Shown in pieces: positions 29,163 through 44,100 of a stretch of 64,000 nucleotides of DNA (the first letter of the stretch is position 1; every line of letters begins with the position of its first letter). The stretch covers positions 1,302,001 through 1,366,000 of the forward strand of contig JAQISU010000164.1 of assembly GCA_029339505.1 (NCBI GenBank), in the 5' to 3' direction. The translations under genes and the position numbers were made by a program. The DNA comes from Unio delphinus (Eukaryota > Mollusca > Bivalvia > Unionida > Unionidae). The notes below the pieces were generated by a model. The model was not told the DNA's origin. It saw only the letters and a list, made by a program, of their open reading frames with translations, and did no database searches.

Positions 29163-32100
29163 GACTTTATTTAGAGAAGATAACTCAATTAGTTACAGAA
29201 CTAATCTACCTTGAGGCCTTCTATCTATTATGTACAATATATACAATACATACAACATGATGTGAAGAGTCTGGCTCAATGCTAAATAATTAAGGAATTT
29301 TAAATTTCAAAGTATCAAGCCTGGAACACATGCACAGGCATCTGTAAAAAACACAAACATATGTGATCAAGTCTTTTTATTTAATTTTACCTTTATTTAG
29401 TTCTTACAATTTTCATTAGCTTACACATTCATTTGTGAGATTTAGTAACGGTGAGAGACAATCTTAGTCTTGAGTCAGTAGTTTATTGCCAATTCCGATT
29501 TCATCAGCATGACTGAGACAACTGGAATTGTGTAGTTCACACTGAGTGAGGACCAGACCATTGCAGATTAACTTACCAGCAGATATTGGTAGCCCCATCA
29601 GAACACCATAAGTATTCTTTTATTATGGTAATGGTCTGGATTACATTTTATTCATTCATTGCAGACTAAGATCCTAGCAAATATCATTATATTAATACCA
29701 CAGTATAGGGTCCCTCTGCATTTTGTTACCCCCTTTTATAACATGGGTATGGTCTGGATCTCACTTAATTGGTTAATAATGTTCTGTAATTGCCATTGTA
29801 TTTAATCAACATTTCACAAGAGTTTAGTTCCTTGCTGTTGAGAAACACCTCACTTTGAGTTCTTGTATGTAAATACAATATTTTATTGTTTGATTTGGGC
29901 ATCTATTCTGATATTTGTTTTAAAAAACTTATCATTGTAACCTGAATAGCAGTTAGGTATCATGGTGGTCGGACTGAGGGTTATAATTTTTCACAGCTAA
30001 TCATGGTATCTCAAAACAAAACTTAATTGCTCCAGTGGACTTGTACTCACAACTCTCAGCCTTATTTCAGAGCCACACAACATGGCCTTGCTGCCACTTT
30101 TAAATTTAAATAAGCATAATATGTATTACATCCTGATTTGAGAGGATGTTTCATCAGTCTGTGATTTCATCTGTCTCTTTTTTTTTTCTTATTCTGGCCA
30201 GTTTCTTTGTTCCACATCCAAAGTAGGAAAAATGGATGAATTTGACATTTGTGTGTATATTATTGTTGTGCTGGGCATGAATATTCATCCAAATGCAAAT
30301 GAAAAGAACACTGGTCACTTGGTTATCATTGGTGTTAAATTTGTAACATTCATTGATATTTTAGTTAGTGTTGTAGAGTAATGTGACTAAATTTCGAAGG
30401 TGTACATTGATATTCATACGTTGTAATGTGCTAATATTCTGAATGGCATTAAAATATTAGTTGTTACATTTTTGTTTTTCCAGACATGTTTTGATAACAC
30501 AGCAGGAGACAGCTGTGAGATTTGTGCACCTGGTTACTATGGCGACCCAACACGGGGCACACCTGATGACTGTAAACCATGTGCATGCCCTTTGCCAGAT
30601 CCCAGGAATAACTTTGCATCACAGTGTGTGCTGTCCTCCACTCCCCTTAACCCAAATAACTATGTATGTCTCAACTGCCTCCCAGGGTATGCAGGGAACA
30701 GGTGTGACAGGTGAGATATAGAATTTGAGTATCTTAGTCTACCTGATCTTAAAGCCAATCCAGCTTAGATGAATGTGGATTGTCATATTATTTCTGACAT
30801 CTACATATCATTGTTCTGTTACCACATTTTCACTAGATATCCTTAACTGTTGTACTGTTTGGATGATCACTATAGCACTTTAAATATCCAATTTGAGATT
30901 TAAATGGTCTTGAATAATATAACCTCCACCCCCAACAAGAATATAATGGATTCAGTGGTACCCATTTGAAAAAGCTTTCTCTCACTACATTTACTAACTA
31001 ATTGGAGGATATGGTCAGGGAACATGACTAACATGTTTGTATGGACGTCTAGTTGGTCTTATGAATATAATGACTCGCTGACAGTCAATATGGCAATCTG
31101 GCGTCCATCTTGAAAACATTGTATACCCTGAAAGGTTCATTAGTATATTATACAGGATTTTCATATAAATGATTTTAAATGATGTAAGAGATGCTATAAA
31201 AATTTAGTGCTAAAATGACTTTTATCATGACCATTTGGAAAATTTCATTAATATAATGATGGCTACTTTCCCATAAAGACTGGTTACATTAGCATTTGGA
31301 ATTTATGAAAGCAATCTTTAACACTTTTGGTGAAGGTGGTGGGGAGAGTTGATTTAACATTAAGTATGGTTGTTATGACGACCAGAAAATTTACATTTAA
31401 TGCATTTATGATGTTGTGTTTGAAAGCTTGAGTTAGAAAACAATGGTCCTCACATAATGTACATCCAAAATTCATATTGCATCACATTGGAAAAAATTGT
31501 ACTGGGATAACTACAGTATGTATATGAAAGTGAAAAATATTGGCAGTTACCAAACTTAAGTTTTGTATTTCACCATATTATTGTGATATGATTTGCTTGT
31601 TCAGACTTGATGTAGGATTAAATGGGATTATGCATTGGACGAAACAGTGTTATATTAACACATGTTCTTTTATTTCAACTCTTTGAACAAAATACTTATA
31701 AAGCATTTTGTTGCAATGCATACATATCAATAAGGTATCCAGTCTTTTCCACTCACTGTCTTAAATCGATGTGAGAGATAAATAAGGAGAGAAATGAGAT
31801 AAAGAATTAGGTAGTTTGAATAATAGTGTTGCAAAAAATAATAGATAATTCTAGAATATGAAAATTAAATTAAAAACTGATTCTAATCAATCTTTCATTT
31901 GAGCACAACTGTTGAATTTGTTAATCCACCTGACAACACATTTATTTATAACTTGTATTTTTAATCCAAAAGAACAAACCTGTTTATTACTGCAACTATT
32001 GCTTGAAGTGCTAATATTAATGAAGCACTATTTTTACACTAATTAAAGCTCACTTTTACTAATCTTTGGACAAAGCCACAGTATCAGTCAAGTCTTCTGG

Positions 32101-35100
32101 TACACACAAATACATATCAGGTAGAAAATCTCCAGAATGCAGAAGTAAACAAGTCCATTTTTCACAAAACCACAGGTAATTGGGTCTGATCTTTCACTCA
32201 TTGTTACACGACTGCATATATCCATTAATCCTCAATTGATTGATTAATGAGGTTGTGAGGTTCACTTGGCTTGGTTAATGAGGTTGTGAGGTTCATTAAT
32301 ACAATGCACTGATGGTCACCACTAGCAACTTCCTTTTCGTTGATGGCCTCCATGACCATGTTAGCATGCCAGTTATGGAAATTTGATTGTGATTATTCTT
32401 TGTACTCTTTATCTTTTGTCTAGTGGTTGAAGTTGGTCTGTAATGAGGCAGACACAAATAAAGGAGTGATTCTACTGTCTTTCAGTTTAGCTAGCATCTT
32501 TACACATTTATGGCATTGGCTTCCTTTGCTCTTGAATAACTCAGATGAAAGAAAGGTGTAAGTGATTGATCTTGACAGGTGTTTTATTTATGCTCAAAGA
32601 GGTGGTAATATTTTTAATTTTGTTTATTGCATCTGCTTCCATTGGTGTTATTCACTCTGATGAAAATATGGTGTAAATTTTAAACTTTGCAGGTCTTTGA
32701 TTTTGTGCTCATACATATGGTAATATTGTTTTAAATATTCAAGTGACCTCCATTTGCTTCTGCATAGTTTTATTATTTTATATATATCTTATTTTGGGTA
32801 TTTTTGGTGGTTAAACCAAAAATTCTAATATGCCAACTTTGTCAGGCACAGCCACAATAATCTGCCCACAAACATTTTTTAATTTTTTAATACAAAAACA
32901 TGAAAGTTTAGCCCCATGATGGGACTAAAGTTATTGCTTTCATTTCAGATGTGCAAATGGTTATTTTGGCTTCCCACTTGTCCCTGGAAATTATTGTCAG
33001 CCATGTTCTTGTAATGGCAATATTGACCCAAACATCTCTGGTAGCTGTGACCAGCAGGTGGGCAAGTGCCTGATATGCCAGTCCAACACAGAGGGGAACC
33101 AGTGCCAGTTTTGTAGGGAGGGTTACTATGGAACTGCCATCAATGGAGACTGCAAATGTGAGTAAAGTAAAACTTCATTGTCAAGGTGCCTCAGTTCTAC
33201 AGTTTATTTTTAATGCAGCTACTTTTTCTAATACTGCTACTTATTAAGGGTCTCGTGAATTGTTTAACATGGCTGCTAAAATCTGATAATCCACGATTTG
33301 CAACTATACATGATAGAATGGTTTTACATAATAGAATGGTTTTACTATATTAATACATAATAGAATGGTTTTACTATATTAATATATAATAGAATGGTTT
33401 TACTATATTAATACATAATAGAATGGTTTTACTATATTAATACATGATAGAATGGTTTTACTATATTAATACATAATAGAATGGTTTTACCATGTTAATA
33501 CATAATAGAATGGTTTTACTATATTAATACATAATAGAATGGTTTTACTATATTAATACATAATAGAATGGTTTTACTATATTAATACATGATAGAATGG
33601 TTTTACTATATTAATACATAATAGAATGGTTTTACCATGTTAATATATAATAGAATGGTTTTACTATATTAATACATAATAGAATGGTTTTACTATATTA
33701 ATACATAATAGAATGGTTGACTGCTATTTCACAGAGATTTTTGCTCTATAAGGTTAGAATATTCCAGAACCTAGCTAATAACAACAAACAATTATGCCTA
33801 ACAAATGTGTACTTTGCAGAAAAACATTTTGCAACATTTCCTGGAGTTATAATATCATTGTTTTAAATTTACTGATTTGAATGTTTAACACGACATACAA
33901 AGACAAGTATTCAAAGTACACTTGCTAAATGGTAATTTTTTTTCTTTCTCATTGTCTCATGATAATTCTACAGATGAATGGTTAAATTTTAAAGCAATCT
34001 CACAGCTGATTCATAGAAAATTTAATAATTTGCTCTGTGTTCCATAAATTAGTGTACACTGAATGATATGCATTTATCCATGGAGTGAAATGAATTCTTT
34101 TTGAAGGTTTGTTTGGATGTTAGGTATGACAATAATGATTAATTAATTGTGTAATATCTTGTCCAATTTTATGTTATTGTTGCTATTAATTCTATTTTAC
34201 TCCAGTGTGTGACTGTCATCCAGTTGGCTCACGCAGTATGATCTGTGATCGTAGCAATGGTCAGTGTGAATGTAAAGAACGTTTTATTGGACAGCGCTGT
34301 GACCGATGTCAGGTAAGGAATTTTGTCAAAATACATATCTACTCATTCATATCATATCTCATGTTAAGATAGCACATTCATTTTTTCTTTTATGTCGAAT
34401 TTGTTACATATATATAAAAGTTTGTCTCAATTGCAGAATTCGTGATTGCCTTGTAAAGTGTGATATTTGTAAGAGTAGTAATCCCAGTCAGATTTCTACA
34501 TTATTCTTTTACCCAGTTTTATTTATAGTCCTATCAATGTCTTTGAACATTAAGAATTTCAATAAAAAAATATCTTGGGTAATAAGTAAATATTTTCTTT
34601 AATATTGTGTCAAATTTGAATATGAAATCCTTATAATTTTCTCCATGTTGGGGCTTATGAAAAATGGAATATGTCATACTTAAAACCAAACAAAGAACAT
34701 ATTATAATAACCATTAACATTAGCAATAATTAATTACCATTTATATATTACTAATAATTAATAACCATTGATATTATTAACTCTGCCAATGAGACTTTGA
34801 TAACTGTGTGAACCTTACTCCCTATTGTATACTACAGAAGATGTGTACATGGTATGAATGCATGCAGAAATTTACTATTTTTTTAGATATGCAAGTTGTT
34901 ACATGTTAATTGATGATGTTTCTTTTATTTGTTTTATGTTTTATTTTTGTTCTTGTTTGCCTCAGTATGTATCTGTGTGTTTACTAACTGGTTGCTGCTG
35001 CTTTTTAATGATGTTTGGTTCACAATGCACAGTGATATATATTTGCTTAATACTAATGTATTTCAGGTTTCAAAGATTTACAGAAAATTTTGAAAAGAAG

Positions 35101-38100
35101 ATAATTTGTGCTGTTTGTTGCATGAAAATGACTACATACACATATCCATCATAATCACAAAATTCATTTCATTAGTTTTTATGGCTTTGATATTGGCTTC
35201 ATCTTGAAATGACTAGTGGAGACACATTAGTCTGGATTTGCATAGTCCAATAAATCGGCCTCCAGAACTGTACTGATACCGACAGATCGTTTGGGTCTAA
35301 TATCACGTCTTCATAAAATCATGCACTTAATGCAGACAAACCTGTCTGCAACACATCAGTGTACACTTTTTATACTGCTGGTATTTCTCATGGCTCTTAA
35401 GTTAAGATCAGTTTCTTTGTATTTTCATTACAGTTTTTAGGGGTTTGTAAGCAGAATATTTATTCAGTCTTGTATTACTGTACATGAATGCATATTTTTG
35501 ATTACTGTACTTCAATGCATAATATTGATTACTGTACTTGAATGCATAATATTGATTACTGTACTTGAATGCATAATATTGATTACTGTACTTGAATGCA
35601 TAATATTGATGGATCTTTGAATGTATTTCTATGCAACATTATTACTTTTAGTTAGCCCCATCAATTTGCACAAAACATCGATAGATTTAAATTATCTTTA
35701 GAATTACAATATAAGTAATTTACCTAATATAGTCTTTTATAGGTCATGACCAGTTGCAAACAACATGGCTCCAGATGCTGGCAAATCATGGTCTAAATTG
35801 TCTGTTCTTCATATTACTCCAAACAAACAGCAAGGACCCAGATCTGCCAGTGCATTATGCAGTAGCAGTTCTAGGTCTGTGCAGTTTGCAGTTGGTCTTG
35901 ATCTGTAAGCGAGTACATACAGTAGCATCAATTAATATTTTCTTCACTTTTCAGCTATTGAATTCTCTTTTTTTTGCTGTTTTGCACATTTTTTATATTA
36001 ATAGAGCAGATAATTAGATAATTTGCGATCTAATTTTTCCACTAATATAGACATTTTTGATCACATGCATTCATTTCCTAGGCAGGTTATGGCAATATAG
36101 AGCGCAGCTGTTTGCCTTGCAATTGTAGCAAAATAGGTTCACTGGATGTGCGATGTCACCCCATATCAGGACAGTGTGTCTGTCGCCCTGGAATAATGGG
36201 ACTTACTTGTGACCGCTGTCAGAATGGTTACTATGGTTACTCACAGCGAGGCTGCCTGGGTGAGAAGTCTGTTATCATTTAGACCGATTCTTAAATACCT
36301 TATTGTGTAATTTTCATCTTACATACACAACCATAAAGGAACTGACTGGCTCAGATTTATTGCTTTTTTACGGCAATCTTTTTCAGTTAATCTTTCAGTG
36401 TCAATATTATCATTATATTTTTCATTGACAATAGTGGCACACCATTATGCTTAAGGGTTTCAGACTTGAACATTTTCTGTTTGCAATTTCTTTTGTTTGG
36501 ATATAAGATTTTATGATGAACATCATCGACTAGTCATATTTTCTTTAGCAACAATACACATTTGAAGGCCACAAGTATTTTCAGTAAATTTTATTTGCTT
36601 CAGAGTCTGTTGACCATTTACGTTTATAGTTCGATAGTATATCTTGTCCCAAACCCATTTGATATTACTGTTGTATAAAAAGTCTTTGATTATAGAGGGA
36701 TTTTTAGAGATTTGACTGCCTTAGTTTACTTTTCATAAGCAGAAAAGTAGCAAAAAAAGTATTGTCACATTTGCTGTAAAGCACACAGCATGGAAGAATT
36801 TAATTTTGCTTTTAGCTCACCTGGTTGTAAGGTCTAATGAACTTATAGTATGGTCCATTGTTCATTGTGGTTCTGTATTCAACTGCTGTTTACAATTCTT
36901 CAAAACTGCTTGGCCAATTTTCTTGTGGTTTTACAAAGAGCAATCTGGCATCAAGGCATTTCAGATTTGTTCAGTTGATGATGATGCATCCTTCAGCATG
37001 GTTGTCATTACAAAAAATATAATACCTTTAAATGACGTCTTTATAAAAACAGCTTTTCAGAATTTGACCAAGTTTGAAAGATAGCATTCAGGAATAAAGG
37101 ATTTTCAGATTTATGCAAATAATGCTGATCTTCTATCAGATGTGACTACCAGTGTTGAAAGTAGAAAAGCCTGTAAATGACTCCACAGAAACCATGCAGC
37201 CTGATTTGACTGAGTTTGACAGAAAGCATTCTGGCATGAAGGGCTATCAAATTTATACTAATAATACTTATATGCCATCAGATTTAGCCACCAATATCAA
37301 ATAAATAAAAATCCATAAACTTTTCAAAAATCACTGAACAGGATTTTACCACATTTGATAGAACAAACACATCCTGGCATGAAGGGCATTCAAGTTGTTG
37401 AGTGTTTTTTGTGCTTCACAAATAGTATAGAATGGCCATCAAATATGGCTACCATTACTAAAAATAGATAAGCCTTGAACTGAATGTTAAAATCTGCAGT
37501 TGAATATGTGGCCGTATTTGTCATAAAGTTTCCTTGCTTGAAGGCTTTTTAATTTTATACGAAACATACCAGTCTACATGCAAATATGGCCACTGTTACT
37601 AAAAATAGAAAAATCTTTTTTAAAAAAAACTTTTCAACAAAATCTCTCAACAAAATTTGACCATATTGTAGAATATCCAGGCATGAAGTCCTTTCAGATT
37701 TGTACAAAATGATGCTGATTTGGCATCAAAGTATGGCCACTATTAGAAAATATGGAAACACCTTCGAACAACTCAGAAACTGCTGTACATAATTCACCCA
37801 AGTTTGACAGAAAGCATTCTGACTTGAAAGCCTTTCAAATTTATACAGATGATACCAATTAGCCATCAGATATCACTGCAGCTTCTTTTACAAATAGCTC
37901 AACAAATTTCTCAAAAAAGCATTTAAATTATTTTTTCTCAAAATGCTACTCAACAGATTTTGACCAAATTTCACAGAAAGCAGTCTGGTAATAAGGGTTT
38001 CAGTTCCATACCAGTGATGCTTATCTTCTGTCACATATGGCTGCTGTTATTAAAAATAGAAAAACATTTGGCAATTTCTTTTCATGGAATGTTTAACAGA

Positions 38101-41100
38101 CTTTTTATTGACTGCCCCTACTAAGTATTGAAAAACATTTTAATAACTATCCGAAGAAAATGCTCAACAAAGTTGATGAACTTTGACAGAATGCATTATG
38201 GCATAAATGTCTTACAGTACATGTATTAGACAAATGATTTTTATGTATCCTAGCATTTTGGCATAAATGTCTTACAGTACATGTATTAGACAAATGATTT
38301 TTATGTATCCTAGCATTTTGGCATAAATGTCTTACAGTACATGTATTAGACAAATGATTTTTATGTATCCTAGCATTTTGGCATAAATGTCTTACAGTAC
38401 ATGTATTAGACAAATGATTTTGATGTGTCATAGCATTTTGGCATAAATGTCTTACAGTACATGTATTAGACAAATGATTTTGATGTGTCATAGCATTTTG
38501 GCATAAATGTCTTACAGTACATGTATTAGACAAATGATTTTGATGTGTCATCAACTATGAATGAAGATAAATAAAACAGACAAACCTTAAAATGGTTGAT
38601 TTCATGACCCATGAAACAAACTGTATTTGAAGAAATTTCAATTGACACAGATTTATTGGCAAACTACTCCTTTGGCTCTTAAACAGATGTTGGCCAGGTT
38701 AGCAATCTCAGATCCACTTAAGTATCATGTTCAAATGTGTCCTTGTGCGCAATAATACTAAAGAATACAAATAAATATGTTTTGTTGGTTATAGATATAT
38801 GCCTGGTATGATGCAATTATTTCTCTAGATGATTTCATATTGCAATGTTTTTGTTTCTCAGATTGTCGATGCTATCCCCTTGGTGCAAATCGGACTAACC
38901 TATGTGATCAGCAGTCAGGTGTCTGTAATTGCTTGCCCAATGTTACGGGCAGTATGTGTGATAGTTGCAAGGTTCGAAAATTAAGTCCACCCATAAGATT
39001 GGACTTCTATAAAGCTTTTTAAATAATCAAACTGCATATGTACTTATAGTTAGCCACTAGTTACATGGGGCTTTTTATTCCCCAATATCTGTCTATATCA
39101 ACCATTAGTTTCATGTGGCTTTATTCCCAAATCTCTGCCTGTATCAGTCATTATTACTTTTATTCCAAAATCTCTGTCTATATCAACCATTAGTTTCATG
39201 TGGCTTTTATTTCCAAATCTCTGCCTGTATAAGTCATTATTACTTTTACTCCCCAATCTCTGTCTATATTCGTTTTTTACAAGATTGTTCTCACATGGCT
39301 AAAATGATTTCAGTCTTATCCCACTTGCTATAATGATATTTCTTAAGGACCTTAATCATGATATAGAATTTAAGTCCAGATACACTGATATTCAGTTAAT
39401 GTATTCAATACAACAGATTATCACCTAGACTGATAGAATATCCCATTGGATCTAAACATTGCTTTTAGAATCATTTCTGTAATTCCAGTCATTGTTCAGA
39501 GAAAATAAGATGTTATATGTTTTTAATTCTGGATGTGACTGTGTGACAGATAATAAAGTTATTAGACCTGAAAAATATCAGTGTGAACTACAATACCTGC
39601 TGTCTAACCCATAGTAACAGATAACATAAATTGGAACATTTTGTACACTTTTTTTTGCTAATGTACACAGTTTTTCCTATAGCTAAAATGTGTTTTTGTG
39701 TAATAAATAATACATTTTGAATGATTAATGATAACTAAGTAAGTTGTTATTGTTGTTTTTTTTGTGGTTTATTGCCATTTATCATCACAAGATAGGTTAT
39801 TTATGGTGGTTAGTATAACCTAATTTTTTTGAAAAAGAATAAATAGTGTAATTAAAGATTGGGCATAACAGTTGCATGACTTACATTATCATTTGTCCAG
39901 GTGACAGTCCTGTACACATGACATATTTTATTTGTCACTTTTAAACCATGAGTCTTTTTGTTCCTTGACAAAAACTTTATGGATAAATTCAATGTGTTAG
40001 ATAGGATAGTTCACATGTTTGTCAGGTTATGTAGTATGAGAAGGAGGTTCTGTCTTGTTGATCATTGAGACATGGGAAGGTTTAGTCTTGTTGACATTAG
40101 GACTTGGGAAGGTTTAGTCTTGTTGACATTAGGTCATGGGAAAGTTCAGTCTTGTTGACATTAGGACTTGGGAAAGTTCAGTTTTGTTGACATTAGGACT
40201 TGGGAAAGTTCAGTCTTGTTGACATTAGGACTTGGGAAAGTTAAGTCTTGTTGACATTAGGACATGGGAAGCATCAGTCTTGTTGATCATTAGGACTTGG
40301 AAGGTTCAGTCTTGTTGACATTAGGGCTTGGGAAATTCAGTCTTGTTGACATTAGGTCTTGGAGAGGATCAGTCTTGTTGACATTAGGTCTTGGAAAGGA
40401 TCAGTCTTGTTGACATTAGGGCTTGGGAGATTCAGTCTTGTTGACATTAGGTCTTGGAAAGGATCAGTCTTGTTGACATTAGGGCTTGGGAGATTCAGTC
40501 TTGTTGACATTAGGGCTTGGGAGATTCAGTCTTGTTGACATTAGGGCTTGGGAGGTTCAGTCTTGTTGATACTTTAAACTTGTAAGGTTCATTTTTGTTG
40601 ATAATTAGAACTAGGGCAAGTCTTGTTGATCATTATAACTTGGGAAGGTTCAGTCTTGTTGATCATTATAACTAGGGCAATTCAGTCTTGTTGATCATTA
40701 GAACTAGGGCAATTCAGTCTTGTTGATCATTAGAACTAGGGCAATTCAGTCTTGTTGATCATTAGAACTAGGGCAATTCAGTCTTGTTGATCATTAGAAC
40801 TAGGGCAATTCAGTCTTGTTGATCATTAGAACTAGGGCAATTCAGTCTTGTTGATCATTAGAACTAAGGAAGGTTCAGTTTTGTTGATTACTTTGTAAGT
40901 ACCCATGTTACTGTTTTGCTTACAATTTTCTCTCTAATTAAAATAATACCTTATGTTTTTATTTTTTCCAAGCTTTTGATATATATCATATTTCTGTATC
41001 AGCCCCTTACAGTATATATTCAGAATTCTTGTTATGTATGTAATTGCTTTTCCACTACATTTCAGCTTCCACTCTTTTTGCTTTTGTAGCTAGTGCACAT

Positions 41101-44100
41101 AAAATCCAGTTCTGGAATCTTACATAGGTTTTGCTAGCTGGCTTCTAGCAAGCAGTGCAAATGTTTTATGTATTTATTTCAAGTAAATAATTTGTTTTAA
41201 TTGCTTATTACTTTTTTGCCATAATGCCAGTTTTCTATGAACGTGTTCTTGTTTACCACATTTGTGAGGATCAATGACTTCTTTCGATGAATTTGTTATT
41301 CTTTATCATTATTTTAATTTAAAATTCTTTTAAGACATTCAACTTTATCACAGAAAAGTTAACTCCCACAGCAAAATTTGTACGTCTAATATTTTCAATA
41401 TATCTCAAATGATAACCATTAATAATTTTAAAAGATTTGCATCAAACTTTATTGTAGTTCTAATTGATTAATGTATCCTATGACCCTTTTAGTTCTAAAA
41501 GCTCAGTGTCACAATGGTTCAAGCGGTAGATAATTTGGTTCTGTTTGATCCTGAATTATGGCCTTTGTATGTTTTCTTTTTATGTCATTATGTTTTTTGG
41601 TACCCTTGAAAAACAGTTGTTTTTATTGGAATTTGCCCATTACTCTACTCTATCATGAGATGCAGTGATCTACTTCACTTTGAAATCTGATGGTCTAGTT
41701 TAAGGGTTGGCAACCTATTTTACATAGCATGCCACTTTTTTCCAGATTTATTACAAAATGTATGAGTTTGCCACCACTAAGAGAGTAACATGTCAGGATT
41801 TTTGGTTGCCCTTCACGTGCCACACAAAATCTCTTGACATGCAGCCTTGTGGCATGTGTGATGTACATTGCCAAACCCTAAAATGGTGCTGGTATGATAT
41901 TCAATATGGCTGCCACAGAGGCCATCTTGGATACCTTATTGCCACTCCTTCCAAGCAGATGATCATATCAGCATGGGGTTTTCACTAAAAGACTTCATAT
42001 GATGTTTAGTTTGTTATAAATAAAAATGATGCAATCTGATGTCCAATATAGCTGACAGGGGTCATCTTAAACTGTGGCATTTGCTGCTCTTCTTGAATGA
42101 AAAGTAATATTCCCATGGAGTTTCCACCAGAAGGTGTCTCCTGAAGTCTGGAAATAAAAATGGTGCTGATCTAATGTTGAATATCACCTCACAGTAGCCA
42201 TTTTGAAAATATTGTTATCACTAATCCTCAAACTTGGATGTAACCACTCCTGTGGCCTAGTGGTTAGAGCATCTGTCACGGAAGCGGGAGGTCATGGGTT
42301 TGATCCCTGGCTAAGTCATACCAAAGACTTACAAAAATGGTACTAACAGCTGCCTTGCTTGATGCTCAGCATTAAGAGGTTAGTGTTAGGGCTTTTCGGT
42401 CTGGTGTCAGGATAATGTGACTGGGTATGACATCTTGCAAGATGTCTGCAGCATGATGCCCCAGTGCTAGACATCACTATAAACTGCCTCACTGTAGATA
42501 TCATAGCGATATGACTGATTGAAAATTCGTTAAAGCTATGTTAAAATTCCTAATCAAACAACTAACCTAATTGGATGTAAATATTAACATGTGGTTTTAC
42601 TAAACAACTTATTATGTCTAGTTCGTCCTAAATGAAAATGATGCTGTTCAGACATAAAGTATTTCTCGCACATTTAGCCACCTTGAAAATCTTACTGCTA
42701 ATCAATCTCAATTAATGGTGATACCAGCTTGGGGTTTTAGCTGAAAGACTTTTTATGATATCTTATTGGTCATAAAAGAAAATAATGCTGATCGGACTTC
42801 AAATGTTGCTTTCACAAAAGCCATCTTGAAAATCATGTTCTCTTAGATGGCTGGTCATATTGATATTATGATTTCATTAAAAGACTTCTTATGAGGGTCT
42901 AACTGGTCCTAAATAAAAATGGTGCCAATCTAAAATCCAATATGGTCACCACAGCAGCTAATTTTGAACATCTTGTTATAACTGAAGAATATCATAGTTT
43001 CAACACTCTACAGTTAAAAGGAAGAAATGATCTTATCTTGAATTCCTTAAAATTCTTTTCAGCAAGTTGAGCATCAGTCCTTTAGAGGACATTGTTTGAC
43101 TGGTACTATAAGATCACTCATCGTCTATTCAAAATATGGTTTGTATTTTTGTTTAGTTCTTTTTCAGTGTCAAGGTAAGCACTCTTGAACTGCGTTTCTT
43201 TAGGGTTTAAGTTAAGAAAAGATGTTAATATGTATTGTAACAATCTACCTTTCTGGACTGTGCATTTTATGCCAATATAAAATCTGTACTGATATTTTAA
43301 CAATCTTAATTTTACAGCTTCACATGATGAAAATGGCATGACGCTATAGTAATCAGGTTGTCCGGTTGTCAACAATTTCATTTCCATGAGATAATTTTAC
43401 TGGGATTAGTTGGATTTGAACTCAGTTATTGTGTGCAGCCTTAAATTGACAAAACCTCGTATCACCTCCATATTTTCATAATATCATTTACAGAGTAATG
43501 CCCTTTGATTGCCTATCCTCCTCACTTCATTTTTCACAGTGTATGTTGAATTTCAACCAAATTTGGGATGGGGCATTATATTGATCAGTCATTAAATGAG
43601 ATACATTTTCAGCATTCATTGGCATCATTTTACAGTTGTTCTCTCTGAATATTTGTCAACCTGACTGGCTTTTTTGGCCTAACATTGTCGTGACAAATTG
43701 GTTTTCTAGTCGGTAAGGGCTTTATATTGATAGCATATTGAATAATGCTTGATTTTCAGTATTCCATAATTTTTTTTTACAGGAGTTATGCCTCAGATTG
43801 CTTGTCTTCCTGATTTTGGTTTCTTTGGCATTGACTTCACCAACGATTAATAATTGGAACCAGATAGCTTTTCACTGATGAGATGTTGAATATCTTTAAT
43901 TTCATGTCTGTTTCACATTGTCCTATTGAAGATTTAAGGCCTCTGATTGCCACTTTAATTATTACACCTCAACCATGTATGTCATGAATCTTTATCTAGA
44001 AGAGGCATTTATATAACTGAATTTCCAGTATTTTATTTCAAGGAATTGTCCAGTCTCCTAAATGCTTATTCTGATAACTTTGGTTTTGCAACACAAGCCC

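Noticed and set aside
38147..38554. Minus-strand ORF with a 20-residue repeat ([18 protein letters not shown] type)
   Set aside because: By-product of an exact 60-bp tandem repeat inside an intron.
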